Source: Deinococcus grandis (GTDB lineage: Bacteria > Deinococcota > Deinococci > Deinococcales > Deinococcaceae). Taken from it: a DNA stretch of 64,000 nucleotides. The first letter of the stretch is position 1; each line of letters starts with the position of its first letter. The stretch lies in NCBI RefSeq assembly GCF_001485435.1, contig NZ_BCMS01000001.1, positions 3,078,267 to 3,142,266 on the forward strand. Reading direction: 5' to 3'. Shown here one piece after another: positions 8,377 to 22,258 of this stretch. Under the pieces are notes generated by a model. The model was not told where the DNA came from. It did not search any database and saw only the letters and a program-made list of their open reading frames with translations. The position numbers and the translations under genes are program-made.

Positions 8377-8640
8377 TCACCCAACCTTGACCATCCGGGC
8401 AGGATGCGCGCCCTGCACGACCTCCAGCCGGTGCGCGGACCGGTCCTGAAGGAGCAAGCGCGGAACGAACTCCGGCGCGACGCCCACGTGCAGCTGCCGC
8501 CCGTCCAGCAGGCCGAACCACACGCCACCGTTGCGCCGCAACGCCTCCGGGTTCACGAGTTCCGTCAGGCCCAGGAACACCCGAAGAACGCGCGGGCCTG
8601 CTCCTCGCACCCCGCCCCTGCACAGGGCATCAGCACTCTG
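8377..8640 (-). pseudogene. Glyoxalase/VOC-family pseudogene fragment
   Basis: Two frames on the minus strand carry consecutive parts of a VOC (glyoxalase-like) domain. One frame gives AGAGCEEQARAFFG and then a stop. The frame shifted by one gives VFLGLTELVNPEALRRNGGVWFGLLDGRQLHVGVAPEFVP. Together these match the usual VOC order (EEQARAFY...VLGLTE...GGVWF...LHLGVE..FVPA). After EFVP the similarity stops. The gene has therefore lost its frame and its C-terminal half. It lies in the 514-base stretch between paaZ and the DUF937 gene, where I see nothing else except a promoter box. Confidence 0.6.
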
Positions 8641-8736
8641 GTTCCAGGCCCCTGCGGACACCGCACCGCAGAGGCCCTCCACCGCCATTCCGATGTCCCC
8701 TGTCCTGCTCGCTCCGCCCCCGGTCACGCCCCGGGT

Positions 8737-10836
<2,100 letters not shown>

Positions 10837-10949
10837 ATACGTTCCTCCAGTTGACAAGCCAGTTCCACGCGGCATCAGGCGTAGGTGTCGAACTCCCACT
10901 GCATCCGCCGGGCCAGTTGTGCCACCACGATGTCCCAGGTCTCACCGAC

Positions 10950-12081
10950 CTGACTACCCTTCAAAACGCACAGTAGGCAGCAGAAAGTCGGCTCCTGTAC
11001 GGTATTTCTGCGATGAAAACCCTTAGGAGCCGACCACCTCACGATACCTTGCAGACCGCCTTGCGGTCTGCTTTCCCTGTGGACGCTCGCCGCCTCGTCG
11101 TCTTCACGGCCCTGATCCTGGCGGTCATTCAGGCGCGCACCGTTGTCCTGTACAGCCTGAAGACGCATGTCGCCCTCCCGGGCTCGTTGACGACTCGGTA
11201 TCAGCGGCTCTGCCGGTTCGTCCAGTTCCCGTTTCCTGAGGCGCTGTTCCCCCGATTCGCCTTGTCCTTTCTCCCGCCCGGCCCAGTCGACCTCATTCTC
11301 GATCGCACCAACTGGAAACTTGGCCAACAGGACGTCAATATTCTCCTGCTCTCTGCCGTGTGGAACGGGTTCAGTTTGCCGCTGATGTGGACACTGCTCC
11401 CGCACGGTGGGGCCAGTCGTTCCTGTGTCCGGGAAGCGCTCGTGGAGCGCTTCCTGAAGCTCTGCCCAGATCGGGAGATCCGGTGCCTGCTCGCGGATCG
11501 TGAATTCATTGGGCAGCACTGGTTTCGATTCCTCGACCAGCACGGGATTGCACCCTGCATTCGTCTCCCAGCTCGCGCCACGATCGGCGCGCACGGCATG
11601 CCGGTCTGGGCGGTCTTCAAGAACCTTCAGGTGGGTGAAGTCAGGGTCTGGCATCGCCAGACCCGCATCTACGGTGTGAATCTGCGAGTGGCGGCCACGA
11701 AAAACGCAGCCGGTGACATGCTGTACCTGGCGTATCGGGGGCACGCCCTGCCGAACATGCGCCGGTATGCCCTGCGCTGGCAAACAGAAAATCTGCACGC
11801 CGCGTTGAAAACCAGAGGGTTCAACCTGGAAGATACGGGTCTGACGCGCCCCGAGCGAGTGTCTTCGCTCCTGACGGTCGTCAGCGTCGCCTTCATCTGG
11901 GCGTGCGTGACGGGCGAGGTCGTGGCACGTCGAACAGCTACCAAAGTAAAGAAACACGGACACCGCACGGTGTCTGTGTTTCGACTCGGGCTTGATCATC
12001 TCCAGGATCTTCTGCTGCATCCGTCCGGCGCATCCTGGCGCACCTTGAGCACACTCATGCCCCGTTTTGAAGGGTAGTCAG
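10950..12081 (+). mobile_element. IS4-family insertion sequence, complete
   Basis: The 1132-bp element has perfect 19-bp terminal inverted repeats (CTGACTACCCTTCAAAACG at 10950-10968 and its complement at 12063-12081). It is flanked by a perfect 9-bp target duplication, CTCACCGAC (10941-10949 and 12082-12090). It carries one intact transposase. Its lower GC than the flanks and the exact duplication point to a recent insertion. Confidence 0.95.
11013..12077 (+). CDS. IS4-family DDE transposase
   Basis: The 354-residue transposase fills most of the IS. A DDE pattern can be followed: first Asp in LILDRTNWKLG near residue 97, second in CLLADREFIG near residue 167, and Glu in the Y-(2)-R-(3)-E-type block YALRWQTENLHAALKTRGF near residue 255. 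The length and the 9-bp duplication fit the IS4 group. The stop codon lies inside the right inverted repeat. No frameshift is seen, so it is probably active. Confidence 0.92.
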   Translation: MKTLRSRPPHDTLQTALRSAFPVDARRLVVFTALILAVIQARTVVLYSLKTHVALPGSLTTRYQRLCRFVQFPFPEALFPRFALSFLPPGPVDLILDRTNWKLGQQDVNILLLSAVWNGFSLPLMWTLLPHGGASRSCVREALVERFLKLCPDREIRCLLADREFIGQHWFRFLDQHGIAPCIRLPARATIGAHGMPVWAVFKNLQVGEVRVWHRQTRIYGVNLRVAATKNAAGDMLYLAYRGHALPNMRRYALRWQTENLHAALKTRGFNLEDTGLTRPERVSSLLTVVSVAFIWACVTGEVVARRTATKVKKHGHRTVSVFRLGLDHLQDLLLHPSGASWRTLSTLMPRFEG

Positions 12082-12402
12082 CTCACCGACACAACGCGAG
12101 ACCATCCGCTGCAAGACCTGCACGATCTCCACCCGATTGAATTCCTCCACGATCAGCAGATCCCAGCGCCACACGAACCCCTGCGACGCGCACTCCCGCC
12201 TCAGCCAGTCCGGCGAACAGACCGTCAGGCTGAAGGAATCCGCGGCATCCCCACCCACAGGCCCGATGTAGAGCCGGAGCTCCACCCCGAAGTCCGCAGG
12301 GTGCTCCGGCACGAAACTCTCGAACGACAAGTGATCGGCCAGCGAGATCAATTTCAGCTCAGCGATCATCCCACTCCCCCGACCGGGCGCTTACACTGCC
12401 GC

Positions 12403-13155
12403 ATGACGATCACCACGCAGCATGAACTGGACGGCATGACCCTCGCCGGGAAGGTCGTCGCCCGCACCCTGGACACCCTGCGCGCCGCCGTGGAACCGGG
12501 CGTCACACCCGCCGAACTGGACGCGCTGGCCGGGGAGGTGTTCGCGCAGTTCGGGGCGTTCTCCGCCCCGCGGGCCGAGTACGGCGCGCCCGTGAACGTG
12601 TTCATCAGCGTGAACGACGACATCGTGCACGGCCTGCCCACCCACCGCCCGCTTCAGGCGGGGGACGTCGTGTGCATCGACGTCACGCCGAACGTCGGCG
12701 GGTTCGTCGCGGACGCCGCCATCACAGTCGCCGTGCCACCCGTCTCCCCCACCGCCGCCCGCCTCATCGAGGCGGCCGAGGCGGCCCTGGCACGCGGCCT
12801 GAACGCCAACCGCGCCGGACAACCCCTGAACGGCATCGGGCGCGCCATCCAGACCGAGGTTCAGCGCCGGGGCTTCACGCTCCTGCCGGAACTTCAGGGG
12901 CACGGCGTGGGCCGCGCCATCCACGAGAAACCCGACGTTCCGAACTACTACCGCCCCGCGCTGAGAAAACCCCTGCACGAGGGGCTCGTGATCGCCGTGG
13001 AACCCATGATCAGCACCGGCAGAAGCCCCCGCGTCCGCACCCGCCGCGACGCCTGGACCCTTGCCACCACCGACGGCGGCATCGCCGCCCACGTCGAACA
13101 CACCATCATGATCACCAGAGGAAAACCACTGGTGCTGACAACTCCAATCTCCTAA
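12403..13155 (+). CDS. map: Methionine aminopeptidase, type I
   Basis: The 250-residue enzyme removes the initiator methionine from new proteins. The pita-bread metal ligands are all present: Asp in CIDVTPNVGGFVADAAITV (two, near residues 90 and 101), His in LQGHGVGRAIHE, Glu in IAVEPMIS and Glu in AAHVEHTIMI. The usual N-terminal substrate loop reads FSAPRAEYGAPVNVFISVND. The start is the ATG at 12403, five bases after TACACT, so the mRNA is probably leaderless. It is convergent with paaD and is the only plus-strand gene between the IS and the paa operon. Deinococcus may have a second map elsewhere. Confidence 0.93.
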   Translation: MTITTQHELDGMTLAGKVVARTLDTLRAAVEPGVTPAELDALAGEVFAQFGAFSAPRAEYGAPVNVFISVNDDIVHGLPTHRPLQAGDVVCIDVTPNVGGFVADAAITVAVPPVSPTAARLIEAAEAALARGLNANRAGQPLNGIGRAIQTEVQRRGFTLLPELQGHGVGRAIHEKPDVPNYYRPALRKPLHEGLVIAVEPMISTGRSPRVRTRRDAWTLATTDGGIAAHVEHTIMITRGKPLVLTTPIS

Positions 13156-13335
13156 ATCGCAACACGCCGGAGAGACAGCAGTGCATACCTGATGTCCTGG
13201 AAATTGATTCATTTCTCGCTTGCTTGCCCAGAGAGTGTTTGGATGTGTTGTTGGAGGTAACACGTGCAGAAATCCAATCCCTGTATGCTCACCCAAGTTC
13301 TGATCGAATGCTCCAGCTTCATGGATGCAACAAGA

Positions 13336-13520
13336 TCAAGGGGGTGGCTCGCACCAATAATCGTATTCATTCCCAGGTCCATCTTCCCAGCCGCCAGAGA
13401 TAGAGTGTTGAGGCAGTTGACCGGCAAGGAATGCCTGAACTCGCCCGATTAATTCCGAATAATCGGGTAGCTCACGGAAGTCGCAGAGATGTCCTAATGC
13501 CGTACGGGCATCTGGCACAT

Positions 13521-13524
<4 letters not shown>
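13336..13524 (-). CDS. Small ORF coupled to paaD by an ATGA overlap
   Basis: A 62-codon frame starts with an ATG that shares bases with the paaD stop (GTATGA), the same 4-base overlap used elsewhere in this operon. The product, MNVPDARTALGHLCDFRELP...GGWEDGPGNEYDYWCEPPP, is acidic with several Trp, Tyr and Cys residues, and I cannot assign it to a family. The 365-base gap between paaD and map that contains it has clearly lower GC than the flanks and no other convincing gene. It may be a real accessory protein, the start of a longer gene broken by a frameshift, or chance. Confidence 0.4.
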
Positions 13525-14850
<1,326 letters not shown>

Positions 14851-14854
<4 letters not shown>

Positions 14855-15441
14855 GCGCCTTCCTCGCTGGCGGCGCGGCCCGGCATCAGCCCGGCGCGTT
14901 TCAGTTCGCCGACGTGACGGCCGATCACGCCGTAGTGCTGCTGCTGCTTGTACGTCTTGTCTTTCGCGGGCGCGAACCAGCTCGCGACGGTGCCGGGGTC
15001 CTCGTCCGTGCGGACGACTGCCGTTTCCGGGAACACCATCCAGGCGAGGACGTCGGGGTGCAGGCTCTGCGCCTGCCGCAGCGCGTCGCCAGGGCCATCG
15101 GCGGTCACGATCCCGCTGAGGTCCACGAACGTCATGCTGCGTTTGTTCGTGCGTTTCACGCCCACGTGGTACGTCCCGGGCTCGCCGGGCGAGTCCAGCA
15201 GCGCGGGATTCGTGGTCAGTTCCTCGGGCGTGGCGGTCAGAATGTCGTCCTCGCGCACGCACCACAGGCTCACGGCCGCCGGGCGGCGCACGAACACGTT
15301 CCGCGCCGTGAGGAGCGCATGCGGCGGATCACCCGCGTGCACGCTCCCCACCGCCTGATGCGGGCGGCCCGGAGCGTCCTGCTTGAACACCTCCCAGCGC
15401 GGCCACTGCGTATCGGGAGAAGAGGATTGAGGTTGGGTCAT
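14851..15441 (-). CDS. paaB: PaaB, phenylacetyl-CoA epoxidase subunit (double length)
   Basis: The first ~95 residues (WPRWEVFKQDAPGRPHQAVGSVHAGDPPHALLTARNVFVRRPAAVSLWCVREDDIL) match the small PaaB subunit, which bridges PaaA and PaaC. The protein is 196 residues, about twice the usual 95. The second half (YHVGVKRTNKRSMTFVDLSGIVTADGPGDALRQAQ...LAWMVFPETAVV) repeats the same pattern: aromatic start, G-x-V-x-A-D-x-P, A-L-x-x-A, and a hydrophobic WxV strand. This suggests an internal duplication. It is the second gene of the operon, 148 bases after paaA. Confidence 0.88.
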
Positions 15442-15464
15442 GGGTGGGGTTCCTTTCTGGGCTG

Positions 15465-15589
15465 GGGGGGACCCCTCGCTTCGCGCTCTGCGAGTCCGCC
15501 CCCTCCGGGGGCACCTCCCCTTAGAGGGGAGGCAGGGGACTTAAAGGCTCCCCTTTGAGGGGAGCTGTCAGCGAAGCTGACTGAGGGGT
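15465..15589. repeat. GC-rich inverted repeats between paaA and paaB
   Basis: This spacer is built of short palindromes: CCCCCTCC/GGGGG, CTCCCCTTAGAGGGGAG, CTCCCCTTTGAGGGGAG, and CAGCGAAGCTG. The adjoining CCCCTC and GAGGGG boxes form a larger inverted frame. It resembles repeat blocks scattered in Deinococcus intergenic regions. It would form stable RNA hairpins within the paa transcript. Confidence 0.6.
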
Positions 15590-16579
<990 letters not shown>

Positions 16580-16613
16580 GGGGGCAACCTCCTGATGGGA
16601 CTGCCCCCAGTGT

Positions 16614-16631
16614 ACCTAACGAGCGTTAGGT
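16614..16631. promoter_or_regulatory. PaaR-type operator of the paa operon
   Basis: ACCTAACGAGCGTTAGGT is an inverted repeat with 8-base arms and a 2-base centre. It fits CNAACGNNCGTTNG, the consensus I recall for the TetR-family repressor PaaR of Thermus thermophilus, whose ligand is phenylacetyl-CoA. It overlaps a TACACT -10 region of paaA on one side and the thiD stop codon on the other. No paaR gene lies in the window. Confidence 0.75.
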
Positions 16632-17396
16632 TGGATGTGGGGTGGGTTGCAGGGTCAGCCCGGCCGCCCGGTGCCCCAGCGGGCCGTGCCCCGCCCCCAG
16701 GCCCGGCGCGGCGCGGATCGCGGCCTGCAGGTACGCGTGCGCCGCCCGCACGGCGTCCGGCAGGGCCAGACCGCGCGCGAGGTTCGCGGTGATCGCCGCC
16801 GACAGCGTGCAGCCCGTGCCGTGCGTGTGCCGCGTGTGCTGCCGCGCCGCCCTCAGCGCAAGGTGGTGCCCGTGGGCGCGCAGCTCGTCGGTGACGGTCT
16901 CGCCGGGCGCGTGCCCGCCCTTCAGGAGCAGCGGCGTGGTGTCCGGCACGCCCGCCGCGCGCAGGACCGCCCACTCGGGCACGTTCGGGGTGACCAGCGT
17001 CGCCAGCGGCAGCAACTCGTCCCGCAGGGCGTGCAGGGCGCTCGCGTCCAGCAGGGCGTCCCCGCTCTTGGCGAGCATGACCGGATCGACGACCAGCGGC
17101 AGATGGCGGCCCCGCAGGGCGTCGGCCACCACGCGGATCAGGGCGGCATTCCCCAGGGCGCCCGTCTTCACCGCCGCGACCGGGAAGTCGTCCAGCACGG
17201 ACCGAAGCTGCGCGGCCACCAGCTCCGGCGGCAGCGGGTGCGCCGCCTGCACGCCCCGCGTGTTCTGCGCGGTGATCAGCGTCAGGACGCTCGTGCCATA
17301 CACGCCGTGCGCCTCGAAGGTCTTCAGGTCCGCCTGGATGCCCGCCCCACCGCCGGAATCCGACCCGGCGATGGTCAGGGCGACCGGCACCGTCAT
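16626..17396 (-). CDS. thiD: Hydroxymethylpyrimidine/phosphomethylpyrimidine kinase ThiD
   Basis: ThiD phosphorylates hydroxymethylpyrimidine twice to give HMP-PP for thiamine synthesis. The 256-residue ribokinase-fold protein begins ALTIAGSDSGGGAGIQADLKTF, the standard substrate-binding start. It has VDPVMLAKSGDALL in the middle and the ATP/anion-hole motif HTHGTGCTLSAAITANLA with the catalytic region near residue 210. Its ATG overlaps the thiO stop (ATGA). It is the last gene of the thiamine operon, and its stop codon sits inside the paaA operator. Confidence 0.95.
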   Translation of the reverse strand: MTVPVALTIAGSDSGGGAGIQADLKTFEAHGVYGTSVLTLITAQNTRGVQAAHPLPPELVAAQLRSVLDDFPVAAVKTGALGNAALIRVVADALRGRHLPLVVDPVMLAKSGDALLDASALHALRDELLPLATLVTPNVPEWAVLRAAGVPDTTPLLLKGGHAPGETVTDELRAHGHHLALRAARQHTRHTHGTGCTLSAAITANLARGLALPDAVRAAHAYLQAAIRAAPGLGAGHGPLGHRAAGLTLQPTPHPT

Positions 17397-18304
17397 GCGC
17401 TCACGCCCTGTTTCATCAACGCCAGCACGCGCGCCGCCGTGGCCGGGGCGAGCAGCGACCCGTGCCGCCCGTGCCCCGCCGCGACCAGCACACCGGGCAG
17501 GGTCGGGTGCGGCCCGACCAGCGGCAGACCGTCCGGCGTGATCGGGCGCAGGCCCACGAGGTGCGCGGCGACCTCCGCCCCATCTGCATCGGGCACGAGC
17601 GTCCGGGCCGCGCCGCGCAACCAGCGGGCCGCGTGGGCGTCGGGCGTGGTGGCCCAGCTGCGGCGACTCGCCGCGCCGACGTACAGGCCGTCCGGGCGGG
17701 ACAGCGCGTAGCGGGAGAACCCCCGCGCGGGCGGACCATACCGCGCGCCCACCCCGGGAGCGCCGCGCAGCAGCAGCGCCTGCCCCTGCTGCGCCCCCAC
17801 CTCCACGCCGAACGCGCCGCTCCACGCGCCCGCCGCTAGGATCACCTGCCCGGCGAACCAGTCGCCCGCGTCCGTCTGCACCCGCACCCCGCCGCCCGAC
17901 GGCCCGAGGGCCTGGACGTGCGCGGCCACCACCTCCAGCCCCTGCCGGGCGGCACGCACCACCGACGGCGGGTGCAGGCTCCCCTCGCCCGGCGTGCAGG
18001 CCACCCCACCGCCCGGCTGCACGCGGGTCACGCCGGGCCGCAGGTGAACGGGCACGCCCGAGCGTTCCAGCGCCGCCGCCAGCGCGGGCCAGCGCCGCAG
18101 CCCCTCCAGTGCCTCCGCGTGCAGGGGCGTGCCGCGCAGCCGCTCGCCGTCCGGGGTGAGCAGGCCCGCCGCCGCCCGCCACGCCGCGCCCGGCCGGTCC
18201 GCGTCCAGCACGAGGACGTCCGCGCCCGCCCCCCGCAGCGTGAACGCCACCAGCGACCCGATCAGGCCGCCGCCCACCACGATCACCTCCCGCGCGCGGG
18301 TCAC
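17393..18304 (-). CDS. thiO: Glycine oxidase ThiO
   Basis: ThiO is an FAD enzyme that oxidises glycine to the imine used by ThiG to build the thiazole ring. The 303-residue protein starts with a Rossmann dinucleotide site, VIVVGGGLIGSLVAF, followed by the acidic end of strand 2 in VLVLDADRPG. The C-terminal block VGLRPITPDGLPLVGPHPTLPGVLVAAGHGRHGSLLAPATA is typical of the D-amino-acid-oxidase family. Use of ThiO rather than ThiH is the aerobic route. It lies 61 bases after thiG in the operon. Confidence 0.92.
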   Translation of the reverse strand: MTRAREVIVVGGGLIGSLVAFTLRGAGADVLVLDADRPGAAWRAAAGLLTPDGERLRGTPLHAEALEGLRRWPALAAALERSGVPVHLRPGVTRVQPGGGVACTPGEGSLHPPSVVRAARQGLEVVAAHVQALGPSGGGVRVQTDAGDWFAGQVILAAGAWSGAFGVEVGAQQGQALLLRGAPGVGARYGPPARGFSRYALSRPDGLYVGAASRRSWATTPDAHAARWLRGAARTLVPDADGAEVAAHLVGLRPITPDGLPLVGPHPTLPGVLVAAGHGRHGSLLAPATAARVLALMKQGVSA

Positions 18305-18365
18305 GGGCTCACCCCCTCCCGACCTCCCCCCTCAAGGGGGAGGGGCAGAGACACGGCTTCCCGTG
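18305..18365. repeat. C/G-rich palindromic spacer between thiG and thiO
   Basis: The spacer contains CCTCCCCCCTCAAGGGGGAGG, a strong hairpin, next to CCCCCTCCCG. A second small stem, ACACGG...CCGTGT, follows. It is of the same general type as the paaA-paaB spacer. Confidence 0.5.
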
Positions 18366-19166
18366 TCACACGGGCACTTCCGGGTCGGGCAGGCGCACCA
18401 CCCCGCCCGTGGGGCTGCTGGGGCTGGCGTGCGCGCGTTCCGGCATGCGCCCCGCCAGGAACGCCGCGCGGCCCGCCTGCACGCCCAGCGCGAAGGCGTG
18501 GGCCATGCCGACCGGGTCGCGCGCCTCAGCGATCGCGGTGTTCACCAGCACGGCGTCCGCGCCGAGTTCCAGCGCCTGCGCCGCGTCGCTCGGAACGCCC
18601 AGGCCCGCGTCCACGACGATGGGCACGCGCGCGCCGTCCAGCACGGTCCGCAGCAGTTCGGGGCTGCGCAGGCCCCGCCCGGAGCCGATCGGGCTCGCCA
18701 GGGGCATCACGGCGGCGCACCCGGCGTCCTCCAGCGCGCGGGCCAGCACCGCGTCCGCCTGCACGTACGGCAGCACCGTGAAGCCATCCGCCGCCAGCGC
18801 CTCGGCGGCGCGGAGCGTGCCCACCGGGTCGGGCAGGAGGTAGCGGGCGTCGGGGATGACCTCCAGCTTGATCCAGTTCACGCCGGTCGCCACGCGCGCC
18901 AGCCGCGCCACCCGCAGCGCCTCGTCGGCGGTGCGGCACCCGGCGGTGTTCGGCAGGAGTTGCAGGGCGTCCCAGTCCAGGGCGTCCAGCAGGCCGTCAT
19001 GCCCCGGCGCCTTCAGCTCCACGCGGCGGATGGCGACGGTCACGATCTGCGACCCGCTCGCGGCCAGCGCCTCGCGCATCACGCCGAAATCCGTGAACTT
19101 GCCCGTGCCCGTCATCAGGCGCGAGGTGAAGGTCTTCCCGCCAAGGGTGAAGGCATTAGGGGCCAT
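18366..19166 (-). CDS. thiG: Thiazole synthase ThiG
   Basis: ThiG condenses deoxyxylulose 5-phosphate, the glycine imine and ThiS-thiocarboxylate into the thiazole phosphate. The 266-residue TIM-barrel protein shows SRLMTGTGKFTDFGVMREAL at the N-terminus, the Schiff-base Lys in GVNWIKLEVIPD near residue 110, and the phosphate-binding blocks MPLASPIGSGRGL and IVVDAGLGVPSDAAQALELGADAVLVNTAIA. The ATG at 19166 is one base past the thiS stop. An in-frame upstream start would overlap thiS and is rejected. Confidence 0.96.
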   Translation of the reverse strand: MAPNAFTLGGKTFTSRLMTGTGKFTDFGVMREALAASGSQIVTVAIRRVELKAPGHDGLLDALDWDALQLLPNTAGCRTADEALRVARLARVATGVNWIKLEVIPDARYLLPDPVGTLRAAEALAADGFTVLPYVQADAVLARALEDAGCAAVMPLASPIGSGRGLRSPELLRTVLDGARVPIVVDAGLGVPSDAAQALELGADAVLVNTAIAEARDPVGMAHAFALGVQAGRAAFLAGRMPERAHASPSSPTGGVVRLPDPEVPV

Positions 19167-19167
19167 G

Positions 19168-19370
19168 TCAGCCCCCCCCGATAATGCGGACGATCTCGAT
19201 GACATCTCCAGCCTCCAGGGTGCGGTGCGGCGCCCGCGCGCCGGGGTACACGTCGTCGTTCACGCCCACCGCGACGCGCGCCGGGTCGATGTTCAGGTCG
19301 CGCAGCAGGGCGTGTAGGGTCAGGCCGGGCGTGAGGGGCCGCGCCTCGCCGTTCACGGTCAGGGTGGGGG

Positions 19371-19374
<4 letters not shown>
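19168..19374 (-). CDS. thiS: Sulfur carrier protein ThiS
   Basis: This 68-residue ubiquitin-like protein carries sulfur as a C-terminal thiocarboxylate to ThiG. It starts LTVNGEARPL and ends VIEIVRIIGGG, with the terminal Gly-Gly that is adenylated. The GTG start overlaps the thiE stop (GTGA), which fixes it. No ThiF or ThiI activator gene lies in this operon, so the activating enzyme must be elsewhere. Confidence 0.95.
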
Positions 19375-21871
<2,497 letters not shown>

Positions 21872-21991
21872 GGGCACTCCAGAGAAATGGGAACAGGACG
21901 GGGCCGCCGGGCACCCCTGCGGGCGTCCGGATGTGGGGGCTGCCGTCAGCGGGGCAGCCCGTCAGGTCGGGTCAGGTCAGTGGCTTGCCAA

Positions 21992-22027
21992 TAGAAAAAC
22001 GCCCCCCTCACGCGTCGGAGGGGGGCG
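21992..22027 (-). terminator. Riboswitch-linked intrinsic terminator of the thi operon
   Basis: On the minus strand a 10-bp perfect stem (CGCCCCCCTC/GAGGGGGGCG, 8-base loop) is followed by TTTTTCT. It lies between the TPP aptamer and thiC, the position expected for a transcription-attenuating expression platform. Confidence 0.92.
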
Positions 22028-22058
22028 AAACACGACAACTGTTTCGGCACCCGTCACG

Positions 22059-22146
22059 CTCCCTCCGCTGGTATGAACCAGATCAGGTTCCTAGGGTTGA
22101 ACACGGTGTTCTCTCAGCCGACGCTCTTGACGGTCGGCACCCCTGG
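22059..22146 (-). promoter_or_regulatory. TPP riboswitch (THI box)
   Basis: On the minus strand the aptamer reads AGGGGTGCCG, then CGGCTGAGAGAACA, then ACCCTAGGAACCTGATCTGG, then TTCATACCAGCGGAGGGA. These are the conserved THI-box blocks: CUGAGA, the ACCCUU..AACCUGAUCUGG arm and the AUACCAGCG(U/G)AGGGA closing arm. Binding of thiamine pyrophosphate should favour the downstream terminator at 21992-22027 and switch off thiC-E-S-G-O-D. Confidence 0.96.
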
Positions 22147-22258
22147 TGACTGTGCGGCGAGTGTACACCGCCCGCACCCCGCACGACAGCAGGGCTGGCC
22201 TTCCCCGTCCAGACGGGTGAAGATGAGGGCGTAGCGTTCTCTTTCTCCGGAGGTGTCC

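Larger units (their letters stand above)
10875..12369 (-). pseudogene. Imm8-type immunity protein gene split by an IS4-family element
   Basis: Reading from the ATG at 12369 gives 96 residues (MIAELKLISLADHLSFESF...LRLYIGPVGGDAADSF...VSRCVGE) that run into the insertion. The frame resumes on the far side with TWDIVVAQLARRMQWEFDTYA and a TGA at 10877-10875. Removing the IS and one 9-base duplicate joins the parts exactly in frame to a 117-residue protein. The features (N-terminal AELK, F..E.P..FG..L...IGP, C-terminal GETW...WEF..Y) are those of the Imm8 immunity family, which protects against contact-dependent or polymorphic toxins. No partner toxin is visible nearby. The fragment from 12369 to the IS could still make a truncated product. 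Confidence 0.8.

Noticed and set aside
13209..13452. Other small frames in the gap between map and paaD
   Set aside because: They lack ribosome sites, overlap each other on both strands and have no operon link, unlike the frame at 13336-13524.
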